Both the position numbers and the translations under genes were made by a program. The notes beneath the pieces were generated by a model that did no database searches, was not told the origin of the DNA, and was given only the letters and a program-made list of their open reading frames with translations. Of a DNA stretch of 64,000 bases, positions 32,166 to 41,008 are shown piece by piece. Within the stretch, counting starts at the first letter, position 1, and each line of letters begins with the position of its first letter. Origin of the DNA: Methyloversatilis universalis FAM5 (GTDB lineage Bacteria > Pseudomonadota > Gammaproteobacteria > Burkholderiales > Rhodocyclaceae); the NCBI RefSeq assembly GCF_000214035.2, contig NZ_AFHG01000044.1, positions 62,001 to 126,000 of the forward strand, written 5' to 3'.

Positions 32166-34015
32166 TGCCGCCTCGCCTGCCGCGCGTTGGTGTCATTCAC
32201 CTCCGCGACCAGATTGCCGTTCTCGACGCGCACATTCACGTCTACAGCCCGGCGCGCTTCGTCGCTGCCGAAGAAGGCCATCAGGCGCGCTATGCCTTCG
32301 CCGATGGCGTCGCCGACCGCGGTACCGGTGACCAGGTTGTCGTTGATGAGCGTGCCCACGCCATAGCCGGCGGCGCCTGCGGCGAGTACGCCGCCACCCG
32401 CGGCGGCCGCGGTACCGGCGCTCGCGCCCCAGGCCGACAGGGGCATACCGCCGGCGAGCACCGCAGCAGTGCGCAGCCGGCCGGCCGTCGCCGCTGCGGC
32501 AGCGCCGGCGCCGGCGGCTGCAGCCGCGCCACCGCCGCGGGTGAGCACGCCGACGCCCGCGGCAACGCCTGCCGCAGCGGCCAGCGCCGTGAGCGCAGTG
32601 GTCGTTGCGATCACCGCCGCAGAGAGGTTCGGAAACTCCTGGATCAGCGCCGCCGTGCGCTCGGCCAAGGCACCGAGCGACGGGTTGATGCGGTCCAGCG
32701 CGGTCTGCATCGCATTCGCCTTCTCCGCTGCGAGCAGCTCCGCCTTATAGCTCGGCGACTCCGCCATCAGGGCAAAGGCATCCGCGCCGGTACCGCGCGC
32801 ATTTCCGAGCTCGCCACGGATGCCCTGCATGCTGTCGCGGTTGCCCAGGATGCCGACCAGCGCCATCAGCGCCTGGCGGTCCTGCACGACCTTGCCGATG
32901 GCGCTGCCCTGCAGCAGGTCGGCCATCGATTCCATGGCCGCGCGCTGATCGTCGCCTTTGGCGTTACGTGCGCGGTCGCGCGCGGCGATGTAACGCTTGT
33001 CGCGGCCGGCGACCTGGTCCGTAAGGTTCACGAACGCATCGAGCGCGTTGGTGCCCTTCGCCCGCGCGGCGGCCAGCGAGCCCGAGAGGTCGATGCCCAG
33101 CTTCTTGGCGTCGTTCGAAGTGTCCTGGCTGTTGATCTTGGCCAGCAGGTTCACCAGGTTGTTGCCGGCCTCATCGCGCGAGCCGGCCGTGGTCACCGCA
33201 GCCTGGTTCGCAGCCAGCAGCGCCGCAAAATCGCCCGCCCCACCCATGCCCAGCGTGCTGGCGGCGGCCATCTGCTGCGGCAGCCAGCGCGCCATGTCAC
33301 GCAGCTCGAAGCCACCGAGCTGGCCGGCACGCATGGCCATGTCCAGCGTGTCGCTGGTGTTGCCCATGCGGAAGTTCTGCCGGGCCCGGATCGCGATGTC
33401 GGCGAGTGCGCCGGCGTCGGCGGCCGAGGCGGTGCTGAAGCGGTTGAGCGTGGGCAGTTCGGCGATCGCCGCCGCCGCGTTGTACTGGCCGCTGGCCACC
33501 AGGCGATCGAGCGTACCGAGAGTGCCCTCGCGCGTGCCGCCACCCGCACGGATCGCAGCCATCACACCGGTGTTGACCTGCGCCATGCCGGCGCGGCGGG
33601 CGTCGATGCTCTGGCCGGCATAAGCGGTGTTCGCCACGTTGCGCAGCTGCCGGTCGTAATCCATGCCCTGGCGGACCGGGTCCGCCAGCACCGCGCGGCC
33701 CGCGGCCAGCCCTGCAGCCCCCTGCCCCCAGGCGGTGACCGCCCGGCCGATGCCGCGCGTGAGCTGCTCGATCCGTCCGGCGGCTGCGGCGGCTTCGGTA
33801 CCGATGGCGCGAAACCAGCGCGGCACGCGGTCATTGGGCCGCAGGTTGCCCAGGTTGCGGAACTGCTCGACCACGCGCGCCGCCTGCTGCGCGGCGCCCT
33901 TGCCCTCGCGGCTGGTGCCGGCCAGTGCGCGCTCGACCGTCTCCAGCGCGCGCTTGGCGTTGGCGCTGCCGCCGTCGCGGTAGCGCAGCGTGAGGTTGAT
34001 GACCTGGTCAGTCAT
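32162..34015 (-). CDS. Tail tape measure protein (Mu gp42)
   Basis: 617 residues, mostly helical, with Ala/Gly-rich hydrophobic segments in the C-terminal third (for example AVIATTTALTALAAAAGVAA) and a QLGGFELRDMARWLPQQMAA block typical of Mu-like tape measures. It sets tail length and may pass into the target membrane. The start overlaps the stop of the frameshifted chaperone as ATGA. Confidence 0.85.
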   Translation of the reverse strand: MTDQVINLTLRYRDGGSANAKRALETVERALAGTSREGKGAAQQAARVVEQFRNLGNLRPNDRVPRWFRAIGTEAAAAAGRIEQLTRGIGRAVTAWGQGAAGLAAGRAVLADPVRQGMDYDRQLRNVANTAYAGQSIDARRAGMAQVNTGVMAAIRAGGGTREGTLGTLDRLVASGQYNAAAAIAELPTLNRFSTASAADAGALADIAIRARQNFRMGNTSDTLDMAMRAGQLGGFELRDMARWLPQQMAAASTLGMGGAGDFAALLAANQAAVTTAGSRDEAGNNLVNLLAKINSQDTSNDAKKLGIDLSGSLAAARAKGTNALDAFVNLTDQVAGRDKRYIAARDRARNAKGDDQRAAMESMADLLQGSAIGKVVQDRQALMALVGILGNRDSMQGIRGELGNARGTGADAFALMAESPSYKAELLAAEKANAMQTALDRINPSLGALAERTAALIQEFPNLSAAVIATTTALTALAAAAGVAAGVGVLTRGGGAAAAAGAGAAAAATAGRLRTAAVLAGGMPLSAWGASAGTAAAAGGGVLAAGAAGYGVGTLINDNLVTGTAVGDAIGEGIARLMAFFGSDEARRAVDVNVRVENGNLVAEVNDTNARQARRQ

Positions 34016-34574
34016 GTCGGGTCACCTGTTCCATGTCCAGTGGCGCGGGCGTGCAGCCGCTGCTTCCAGTTGCGGCTGCGGGTCGGCACGGCCTCGGCCT
34101 GCGCTTGCGTGCTGCCCGGCGGCCGGGTGCGGGTGAGCGTCGCCACCCAGGCTTCGATGGCGGTGCGCTCGGCGCTGCGGATCTCGTCCAGGCGAAAGCC
34201 CCGGCCGACCAGCGCCAGTTCGATCAGTCGGAACTCGGCGAGGGCGCGCTCTCGCCTTTCTGCTTTTTTTTGATGACCTCGGCCGCGTTCCGGATGAGCG
34301 TCATGTCGTCCGGGTGCAGCAGCTGGGCCAGGCGTTCCAGCGGCGGCGGCTCGGCGCCGTCGATGCTGTCGATCTGCGCCAGCAGCTGCGCGTCGTCGAT
34401 GCGCATCTGGTAGGCGATACGCCGGCCGCCGGTCATGTCTTCCGGCATATCGACCGCGGCCACCGCCTCATACACGTCCTGCAGCGTCGCCTGGCGCATC
34501 ACCACCACTTTTGCGGTGGCCGACCAGGGCGCGAGGCCGTACTGCAGTTCAACGGTTTCGGTCACGAGATTCAT
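34012..34574 (-). CDS. Frameshifted tail assembly chaperone (GT-type, -1 product)
   Basis: If ribosomes slip back one base on the run of eight A (complement of T8 at 34264-34271), translation of the chaperone continues past its normal stop. It adds about 80 residues (AERRERALAEFRLIELALVG ... RSRNWKQRLHARATG) and ends in a TGA overlapping the tape measure ATG. The alternate frame is open throughout and has no start of its own. Tailed phages commonly make both chaperone forms this way. Confidence 0.75.
34224..34574 (-). CDS. Tail assembly chaperone (Mu gp41)
   Basis: 116 residues in frame 0, with VELQYGLAPWSATAKVVVMR and ERLAQLLHPDDMTLIRNAAE, of the gp41 family, encoded between tail tube and tape measure genes. 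It ends VIKKKQKG over an eight-A slippery run. Confidence 0.8.
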   Translation of the reverse strand: MNLVTETVELQYGLAPWSATAKVVVMRQATLQDVYEAVAAVDMPEDMTGGRRIAYQMRIDDAQLLAQIDSIDGAEPPPLERLAQLLHPDDMTLIRNAAEVIKKKQKGESAPSPSSD

Positions 34575-34577
34575 CGC

Positions 34578-34952
34578 TTACTCCCGCACGTAGTCGAGGG
34601 CGAACATCGACAGCGAACGCACTGCCTCGCCATCTACGCGGTAGGCGGCGCTCACCGAGGTGCATGCGCAACCCAGGTAGCTCTCGCGCTGATCGTCGTG
34701 GCCTTCCGGGTAGAGGGTGATCTTCGCGTCTTCGATCGTGGCCCAGTCGGGCTCGCTGCCGTCGAGCGGGATCGCCACTTCGAGCGAAAGCTCGAAGGTG
34801 GTGAGCCCCTGCGCGTGGCCGCTGATGCGCTTCTTGCGGTTCATGGTCGCGACAGGCTTCTTGCCGGTGCTGCGGCTCGCGTTGAAGCTCACCACCTCGA
34901 TCTCGCGGCCATCGACCGTCATCACGATGTGGCCGACAAACTTTTCTGCCAT
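34578..34952 (-). CDS. Tail tube protein M (Mu gp40)
   Basis: 124 residues, beta-rich, with GHIVMTVDGREIEVVSFNAS, a TMNRKKRISGHAQG segment and the closing VRSLSMFALDYVRE. Directly follows the sheath gene, as in Mu. It builds the inner tail tube. Confidence 0.85.
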   Translation of the reverse strand: MAEKFVGHIVMTVDGREIEVVSFNASRSTGKKPVATMNRKKRISGHAQGLTTFELSLEVAIPLDGSEPDWATIEDAKITLYPEGHDDQRESYLGCACTSVSAAYRVDGEAVRSLSMFALDYVRE

Positions 34953-34980
34953 GGCTGTGCTCCGGTGGTCAGAGGCGCTG

Positions 34981-36405
34981 TTAGAGGATCAGGTCGATCA
35001 CGGCTGCGATGACGTGCAGGCCATTGACCACGTCGGTCGGGATGCGGATGTTCACGCGGCCCACCTCCTGGCTGTCGAGCTCGACGATGATGCCGGCCAG
35101 ATTGGCCCGCACGTTCTCGACGATCTCCAGCTCTTCAAGGCGCAGCAGCACATCGATTACCTCGCTGCGGATATCGCGCAGCACTCGCGCCGTGGCCTTC
35201 TCGCGGGGGAATCGCGCGGTGATGCGCTGGCGCATCGCGAAGCGCACGTAATCGAGCGTGCGGATGGTGGTGATATCCAGCCAGGCCGGGTCGGCCACCG
35301 CCTGGGCATTGACGGTGTAGGTCGACACGGCGCGCACGATGCTCACGCGCTCGCCCGGATTCACCTTCAGCGGGGTCACGCCGTTGTGCAGGCAGTTCTC
35401 GATCTCGGTGCGGCCGGGCCGGCTGGCGATCGGCGGCACGGCCAGACCCACCAGCTCAAGACCGTTCAGCGGGCGCGCCGGGTCTTCTTCGAACGCGGCG
35501 ATGGCGGCCACGGCCGCAGCCGTCTCCCAGGGCAGCGAGGCACTGCCGGCGAGCCAGGGCACCAGCACGCGTTCATCGTTGATGCCGGCCGCCAGCGCCA
35601 CGGCAGCGCCGTAGGTGCCATGCGTGGCCACGACGCCGATGGCGCCGCGCTGCTCCAGCGCGTTGCCCACCAGTTCGAGGTGGTCGCGCAGCTTGGTGAG
35701 GTTGGTCGAGTCCGTCCAGGGCATCACCAGAATCTCGTCGCCTGCGGACTGTATGGCGGTGAGCGTGGCCGCGACGTCCGGGTTCGTCGCGCCGCTGGCC
35801 ATGGCCACGATGGTCGCGGTGATGCCGGCCACGCCGGTGAGCGTGGCAGCGACGCTGATGTCGTTACCCGGCGTGCCCTTGTTCTTCGCGGTGAGCGTCA
35901 CGACGGCAGACACCACGCCCGCAGTGACCGGCAGATCCGGACGGGCATCGAGCGTAGCCTTCAGGTCGGCGGCCACCGCGGCGGCCGCATCGCCAGACTC
36001 GACCAGGATGTCGACCTGCTGCGCGCCCACCCGCACCGACAGCGTGCCGGTGCTGGTGGCGGTGCCTGCGATGGTCACCGTGCCGGTCGCCGCCACGCCG
36101 CCCGCGTTGTCGGCCACGCCGATGGCGGTGAGATCGACATACGGGTTGGCCCTGAGCAGCGCGCGCGCCATCAGGTGCAGATGCGAGCCGGCGCCGAAGT
36201 AGTCGGCGGCCTGCGCGTCGGTGAATACCTGAGTCGGCACGCCAGCGGCGACCGAGCCAGACGCCAGGCGGCCGCCGATCAGCCGCACCGTCTGCCGGTT
36301 GTTCGGCAGATTGCGCAGCGCCAGGCGGCTGTTGAACTCGATATAGGTGCCGGGCGTGCGGATGCTGCCGGGCACCTGGTCAAACGAGACATTGGGGCTG
36401 GCCAT
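34981..36405 (-). CDS. Contractile tail sheath protein L (Mu gp39)
   Basis: 474 residues with a typical sheath N-terminus (VPGSIRTPGTYIEFNSRLAL), the YFGAGSHLHLMARALLRANP block, a variable central domain, and the conserved C-terminal region (RVSIVRAVSTYTVNAQAVAD, RTLDYVRFAMRQRI). It shows the phage has a contractile myovirus-type tail. Confidence 0.9.
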   Translation of the reverse strand: MASPNVSFDQVPGSIRTPGTYIEFNSRLALRNLPNNRQTVRLIGGRLASGSVAAGVPTQVFTDAQAADYFGAGSHLHLMARALLRANPYVDLTAIGVADNAGGVAATGTVTIAGTATSTGTLSVRVGAQQVDILVESGDAAAAVAADLKATLDARPDLPVTAGVVSAVVTLTAKNKGTPGNDISVAATLTGVAGITATIVAMASGATNPDVAATLTAIQSAGDEILVMPWTDSTNLTKLRDHLELVGNALEQRGAIGVVATHGTYGAAVALAAGINDERVLVPWLAGSASLPWETAAAVAAIAAFEEDPARPLNGLELVGLAVPPIASRPGRTEIENCLHNGVTPLKVNPGERVSIVRAVSTYTVNAQAVADPAWLDITTIRTLDYVRFAMRQRITARFPREKATARVLRDIRSEVIDVLLRLEELEIVENVRANLAGIIVELDSQEVGRVNIRIPTDVVNGLHVIAAVIDLIL

Positions 36406-36408
36406 CGG

Positions 36409-36645
36409 TTACTCCTTCGCTTTCTTGGCGACGGACTTAACCGGAGCGGCGGCAGGTTCAGCGGCTTCGGCCGGCGGCGCGGCAGCGTCGATGAGGTCAC
36501 CGGTGGCGAGGAGTCGCTCGATGTGCGGCGTGCGCGCGATCTCGACCGGCTCTGCGCCGGCGGGCGGGTAGTGCTTGCGCGGGTTGGTTTCGCGCGGCAC
36601 CAGGCGCTCGGGGGCGCAGGTGACGCGGACAGTGGCTTGGGACAT
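36409..36645 (-). CDS. DUF2635 protein (Mu gp38-like)
   Basis: 78 residues from an ATG with GGAGG upstream. Core RLVPRETNPRKHYPPAGAEP and an Ala/Pro/Lys-rich tail. Small DUF2635 proteins precede the sheath gene in Mu-like phages. First gene after a late control element. Confidence 0.7.
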   Translation of the reverse strand: MSQATVRVTCAPERLVPRETNPRKHYPPAGAEPVEIARTPHIERLLATGDLIDAAAPPAEAAEPAAAPVKSVAKKAKE

Positions 36646-36694
36646 GGGCGCCTCCGGGGCGATGTGGCTCTGCGGTGCAGGAGCCCACATCGTC

Positions 36695-36732
36695 CGCGCG
36701 CGCGCGAGGTGCTGGGGGGATGAACGAGTTCA
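36695..36732 (-). promoter_or_regulatory. Late bipartite element before the tail operon
   Basis: TGAACGAGTTCA (36721-36732) followed after 14 nt by twelve alternating C and G (36695-36706), 49 nt before the DUF2635 start. Same layout as the elements before gp46, the protease and the amidase. Confidence 0.5.
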
Positions 36733-36803
36733 GAGGGGGGGGCTTCTCATCAAGACATACACGTGCGATCGTTATTCAAATCTCAATCGTGGGGTAGCGC
36801 GCA

Positions 36804-37427
36804 TTGACCACGCAACGGCTGATAGAACAGGTTAAACGCCAGCTCACATACATCGAGCGATCTTGCAGGATCTTCGACAGCGGCGACCGCGATGAGGCAA
36901 TTCGTATTGCGACTCATGTGAGAACCCTCTTTCACAACACAAAAAACACGAAATCACTAATAAGCTATTTTCATCGGCCGCACCTACATCTTCTTTCCAC
37001 CATAGAAGCGCCAAGCGGAATACCCTACATACTTTTAACTGGCAACCTATCAAAGCTTTCAGTTGAATTTAAAGATGGATGTATTGTCGGAATCGAATCA
37101 ACCCCCTACCTGCAATCAGAGGCCGACGCGAATCACCGCCTCGTCCCTCTACATCAATGGTGGAATGAACAGGTGTATGTAATAGACGGCCAATCAATAT
37201 CTCGCTCAGATATCGTATTATGGGCCGCAAACAAGGATGGCGGCGCACATGTTGATATAGAACTTCCTCAGCTTTACATGAAAATCATCGACGGAATAAT
37301 TACCATCTCGCACGTTAAGGATGGAGAGATCTGTTCATCCGCCGCGAAAGACGCTCATCTAGCAGATCTTCGACAAATCGGCCACGAGGTATTAAACAGC
37401 CCTTGTGTGCAGGCACTCGCTCGATAG
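36804..37427 (+). CDS. AT-rich accessory protein on the opposite strand, unknown
   Basis: 207 residues from a TTG. It is far richer in A/T than its neighbours and runs against the late genes, between gp38 and gp37, marking an acquired gene. The N-terminus is helical (RLIEQVKRQLTYIERSCRIF) followed by EAIRIATHVRTLFHNTKNTK; the rest is mixed with no membrane segment. I believe similar proteins occur as scattered genes in other bacteria, but I cannot name a function. Confidence 0.65.
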   Translation: MTTQRLIEQVKRQLTYIERSCRIFDSGDRDEAIRIATHVRTLFHNTKNTKSLISYFHRPHLHLLSTIEAPSGIPYILLTGNLSKLSVEFKDGCIVGIESTPYLQSEADANHRLVPLHQWWNEQVYVIDGQSISRSDIVLWAANKDGGAHVDIELPQLYMKIIDGIITISHVKDGEICSSAAKDAHLADLRQIGHEVLNSPCVQALAR

Positions 37428-37469
37428 CGTTGCAACACAAAAATCTCACGAAATCCATCATTAAAAAAT

Positions 37470-37498
37470 GATTACCGAATCGTCGAATGCGGGTAATC
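37470..37498 (+). terminator. Possible terminator of the AT-rich accessory gene
   Basis: GATTACC (37470-37476) pairs with GGTAATC (37492-37498) across a 15-nt loop, followed by AGTATTTTT. It overlaps the 3' end of the leftward gp37 gene, so it may serve only the rightward gene. Confidence 0.4.
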
Positions 37499-38080
37499 AG
37501 TATTTTTGACCATCAGGTCCTGCGCATCATCTACCTCATCCCCCGGCTGCAGCCGGTAGTTGAGCGCGATCTTGGTGATGTCCGGCGCGTCGCCCGGTGC
37601 CGGCTCCGGCACCTCGAAGTCGTACCGGGTCGAGATCTCCAGCGCGAGCACTGACAAGCCATCGCGGCCGACGCGGGTGTTGTAGAGGGTGGTGACCCGG
37701 CCCGGTTCGAAGGCTTCGCACTCGGCGACCAGCCCGGCGCCGGTCACCAGCTGGCGCACGTCGTCCAGTATCTGGTAACTGCCCGGCTCACCCTGCACGC
37801 CGCGGCGGGCAAAGCGCTCGCCACGAGCGCTGCGGGCGCCGACCATCACCGCACCACGCACCGTTGCGCGCCGGGCACGGCGGCCCAGGCGTTCCACGGT
37901 CTCGCCGCCGATGGTCACCCACACCGCCGGGAAAGACCGGAACTGGGTCCAGAATGCATCGTCGTCAAACTCACCGCCGTAGCTGCCGATGTGCGCGAGG
38001 CGATAGCCGAGGGCGCCGGCAGTCTGAGCGGCCTGGACGCGCGCGATGATCGCGTCTTCGATATCGGCGTAGATGAGCAC
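37472..38080 (-). CDS. Mu gp37-like tail protein (DUF1834)
   Basis: 202 residues starting LIYADIEDAIIARVQAA, with SFPAVWVTIGGETVERLGR and a C-terminal VLALEISTRYDFEVPEP, matching DUF1834/gp37, a tail terminator-like protein. It lies after gp36 in Mu order. Confidence 0.8.
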   Translation of the reverse strand: MLIYADIEDAIIARVQAAQTAGALGYRLAHIGSYGGEFDDDAFWTQFRSFPAVWVTIGGETVERLGRRARRATVRGAVMVGARSARGERFARRGVQGEPGSYQILDDVRQLVTGAGLVAECEAFEPGRVTTLYNTRVGRDGLSVLALEISTRYDFEVPEPAPGDAPDITKIALNYRLQPGDEVDDAQDLMVKNTDYPHSTIR

Positions 38081-38087
38081 GTCGACC

Positions 38088-38519
38088 TCAGCGCCGGTTC
38101 GCGCGGCTGAAGGGGTTGGCGGTCACCGGCGAGACGATCTGGGCCTCGCCGTAGTGCGGTTGTGCGGTGCTGCCACCCGAGCCTGAGCCGCTGTTGCCGA
38201 TGATGCCGTCCGCCATGTCGCGCAGCAGCGCGGTGTAGTACTCGTGCCGCGCCGTGATCGGGTCGTTCTCGATCGTATTGGCACCGGAGAGGTGCCAGCG
38301 GGCAATATGGATGCACGCGGCCTGCATGAATGCAGGCTGAGCGGCTGCGATCGCCGGCGCGCGGTCGCCCAGAATGGCGTCGATGTCGGCGCTGGCCAGC
38401 GTGAGCGCGTAGTCGATTCGGCCAGTGATTGGCGTGCCAGTGGCCTCGGGGTCGGCCAGTGCGGCGGTTTCCTTGGCGCCGAGGGCGAGCTCGAACTGGG
38501 TGGGGGTGGCGTAGGGCAT
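38088..38519 (-). CDS. Mu gp36-like protein (DUF1320)
   Basis: 143 residues with YATPTQFELALGAKETAALA and LASADIDAILGDR, then ACIHIARWHLSG, of the DUF1320/gp36 head-tail connector family. Its ATG overlaps the stop of the SGNH gene. Confidence 0.8.
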   Translation of the reverse strand: MPYATPTQFELALGAKETAALADPEATGTPITGRIDYALTLASADIDAILGDRAPAIAAAQPAFMQAACIHIARWHLSGANTIENDPITARHEYYTALLRDMADGIIGNSGSGSGGSTAQPHYGEAQIVSPVTANPFSRANRR

Positions 38520-40006
38520 CAGAGGATCGTCGCCGGAATAATTGCCATCTCCTCGATGATCACGTCGCCGGCAACTCCTGATGGGCTCGCCAACGTGTAC
38601 GGGCGGGCCTTGAACTGTGGCGCGACAGTCGTCGCACCCTCGGGAATCACAATCGCGGGCGTCTCGAATGTGAGGGTCCGACCGATCAATGCCGGGTCAG
38701 CACCGAAATCAGCGCTCTGCTCCACCCCGTAAACCTCGCCACCTGAGAACGATGCCTGCAGGTAGAGCATGCTGATATTGACCAGCGCGTTTATGCGCAC
38801 TCGACATACGCAGCGCACGACGCCAGACCCACCAGCGTTCGCCGGCAGAGCGAATGTTTTACTGGCTGTCAGCTGATTAGAGGTGATGTTCGAGGCACCT
38901 GGGATGCTCCAGACGATCCGCTGCTGGTCGTCCGTAGTCTTACTCGCGGTTGCTGTGACTCCAGCATCAGCGATGATCGTATAGCCGGCTGCAACCACAG
39001 AGCCGCCTTGCAGGCCGGTCGCGGTACCGCCTGAGCCGGCCAGCCGGGTGTTCGCGGACAGGTCACGGTCCGCGTATGAGCCACCCTCACCGAACAGGCC
39101 GTGCAGCGTGTCGAGTGCATAGACTGCGGCACTCACCCGGCGCGATGCGTTGGGGTGTATCCCGTCGGTCGCCCAGCCCGCAAGCGGAGGTCGGCTGGTG
39201 ACAGCAGTGGCATCAAGCCACGGCGTCGAAAAGTCGATGTACGCCTCGCCCAGATCTTTTTTGACATACGCAAGCAGGCCATCAAAAACGGCTGCGCGCC
39301 CGGTGGTGTTGAACGACGTCGACGGAACGCTGGTGCAGATGATCGGCACCGCACCGAAACCTCGCACCAGAGAGACCGCGAAGCGCGTCCAGGCCATCAG
39401 CTGTGCAAGCGTTGCATCTGCCGCGATGTCGTTCTCGTACAGATGCAGAGCGACGTAATTCGGTCGCGTGCGCTGCAGTACATCGGCCAGGTCGAACAGC
39501 ATTTCCCCCAGCCGCGATCCTCCATAGCCATACCCACGCAAGACCTCGACCGGCATGCCGAGCAACATGACCGCAGCGGAGATCGGACCAATGTTCTGAC
39601 GAATCGGAAATGCGCGTGCCGTCGTGTAAGCGCTGATCGATGCACTGGCGCGGACCAGCTTTGGCAAGGGCTGTGCCAGCGTGACATTGTTACCGGCAGG
39701 GGCTCCGGAAACTGTCGTGGCAAACACACTGCCTTCGTACAAACCGACAGCAATCTTCGATCCATCCGTGATACCCGCGACTGATGCGAGCGCCAACACA
39801 TTTGAGCCGGCATTGGCTGCGGCGGTCGTGTACGTGGTTTGCTGTGCCAGCGATGACGTCGACTGCGATGCAATACTGTTCCCGTAGATCAGTAGCCTTT
39901 TCCGGTCTGCGCCCTGCGGGGTGGCGCCTGCAGCGCGCACTACATCTTGAGCTTGTCGCGGGCTGCTACGCAGCGCCGGCCGCCCGAACCGATCCAGCCC
40001 GCTCAC
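38519..40006 (-). CDS. SGNH/GDSL-type hydrolase, probable virion decoration enzyme
   Basis: 495 residues. Residues about 35-270 show the SGNH order: block I LLIYGNSIASQ (GNS replacing GDS), block II GYGYGGSRLGEM, block III LHLYENDIAAD and block V ATDGIHPNASRR. The C-terminal half is beta-rich, as in virion receptor or decoration domains. It stands between gp36 and gp35-type genes where Mu has no such gene. A surface-polysaccharide esterase role is inferred. Confidence 0.7.
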   Translation of the reverse strand: MSGLDRFGRPALRSSPRQAQDVVRAAGATPQGADRKRLLIYGNSIASQSTSSLAQQTTYTTAAANAGSNVLALASVAGITDGSKIAVGLYEGSVFATTVSGAPAGNNVTLAQPLPKLVRASASISAYTTARAFPIRQNIGPISAAVMLLGMPVEVLRGYGYGGSRLGEMLFDLADVLQRTRPNYVALHLYENDIAADATLAQLMAWTRFAVSLVRGFGAVPIICTSVPSTSFNTTGRAAVFDGLLAYVKKDLGEAYIDFSTPWLDATAVTSRPPLAGWATDGIHPNASRRVSAAVYALDTLHGLFGEGGSYADRDLSANTRLAGSGGTATGLQGGSVVAAGYTIIADAGVTATASKTTDDQQRIVWSIPGASNITSNQLTASKTFALPANAGGSGVVRCVCRVRINALVNISMLYLQASFSGGEVYGVEQSADFGADPALIGRTLTFETPAIVIPEGATTVAPQFKARPYTLASPSGVAGDVIIEEMAIIPATIL

Positions 40007-40386
40007 GACTTCACCTCATAACCACCCGCCTCGACACTCAGCACAGCGCCCGCACCACTTGCCCAGACCTGCAGTTCCGCGCTGTCCGAGACATTCACGC
40101 CAAGACGTGCCGCCACGCCCGCACCCAGGGTGTTCAGTGCAACCGCAGCCGGGCGGAAGATGACCAGGCCGTCCTCAACCGTCCAGCTGCCGACCGGCAG
40201 CGGGTCGGCCGGCGCGCCCTTGGCGACCGCGGCGCGCAGTTCGAAACCAGTGAGCGGGGAGGCGCCGGTGTTGGCCAGGCGCAGCGACAACACGTCGAGG
40301 TTGGCGACCTCGAAGCTACGCACCAGGCTGAGTGCGGCGCCGAGGCCTACGGCCTTGGCACCGCCGAAGTTGTCCACGTATTTCAA
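40003..40386 (-). CDS. Beta-rich protein paired with the SGNH hydrolase
   Basis: 127 residues of predicted beta sandwich (LDVLSLRLANTGASPLTGFE, AAVALNTLGAGVAARLGVNV). It overlaps the hydrolase start by 4 nt, so the two were probably acquired together. Possibly a capsid or tail attachment domain for the enzyme. No family recognised. Confidence 0.5.
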   Translation of the reverse strand: MKYVDNFGGAKAVGLGAALSLVRSFEVANLDVLSLRLANTGASPLTGFELRAAVAKGAPADPLPVGSWTVEDGLVIFRPAAVALNTLGAGVAARLGVNVSDSAELQVWASGAGAVLSVEAGGYEVKS

Positions 40387-40450
40387 GGGCGGCTCCTGAT
40401 GGTGTGAGGCCGCCTTATGGCGGCCTGGTGTGTCGGGGACGTGATGCGGA

Positions 40451-40918
40451 CTACTCGATGGCGAGCACCGACAGCAGCGGCTCGGCCAGCAGCGCCTGCA
40501 GTTGATCGTCGGTCAGCTCATCGGCCGGCACGGCGGTCGGCTCGGGCGGCCAGAAGCGGCCGGCGCGCCAGAGGCCGCGGTCGCGGCGCTTGCATTCGAT
40601 GACCCAGCCGGAGATGCGCACGGCCTCCCCCCCCTTGATCTCGCTGTCGGGGTCGGCGGTCACGGTGCCGCCCGTGCCCGGCTCGGCGTCGAGCTGCTTG
40701 CCCGTCGTCGCGGGCGCGGTTTCGGTAACCGGGTCGGTGGATGCGGCAGGCGCGCCTTCGGCGGCCGCTTCGCCGGTCGCCATCGGGGCGGTGCCGGCAA
40801 CGGCCTCCGCGCCGGCGACGGGAGCAGCCGGCTTCGTGGTGTCGCCGGCACTGGCGCCCGGCGCCTGCGTGGCGGCCTGCTGGGCGGCGGTCTTCTTTTC
40901 TGCGGGGGTCTTGGCCAT
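40451..40918 (-). CDS. Mu gp35-like protein with Ala/Pro-rich N-terminus
   Basis: 155 residues. A low-complexity N-terminal half (KTPAEKKTAAQQAATQAPG and similar) leads to a compact C-terminal domain (RDRGLWRAGRFWPPEPTAVP, then DELTDDQLQALLAEPLLSV) like Mu gp35/FluMu proteins. The ATG follows AGGAGATC. Minor head-region protein. Confidence 0.65.
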   Translation of the reverse strand: MAKTPAEKKTAAQQAATQAPGASAGDTTKPAAPVAGAEAVAGTAPMATGEAAAEGAPAASTDPVTETAPATTGKQLDAEPGTGGTVTADPDSEIKGGEAVRISGWVIECKRRDRGLWRAGRFWPPEPTAVPADELTDDQLQALLAEPLLSVLAIE

Positions 40919-41008
40919 GCTCTGATCTCCTGTCTGCCCGCCCACTCCGCCGGGTACCTCTTGCCCGGCGGGTGTGCGTACTGGCTCTCGCGGGGTGTAT
41001 GGGGTGGA

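Noticed and set aside
32165-34273. Rightward 702-codon frame
   Set aside because: Antisense to the tape measure gene and without ribosome binding site or motifs.
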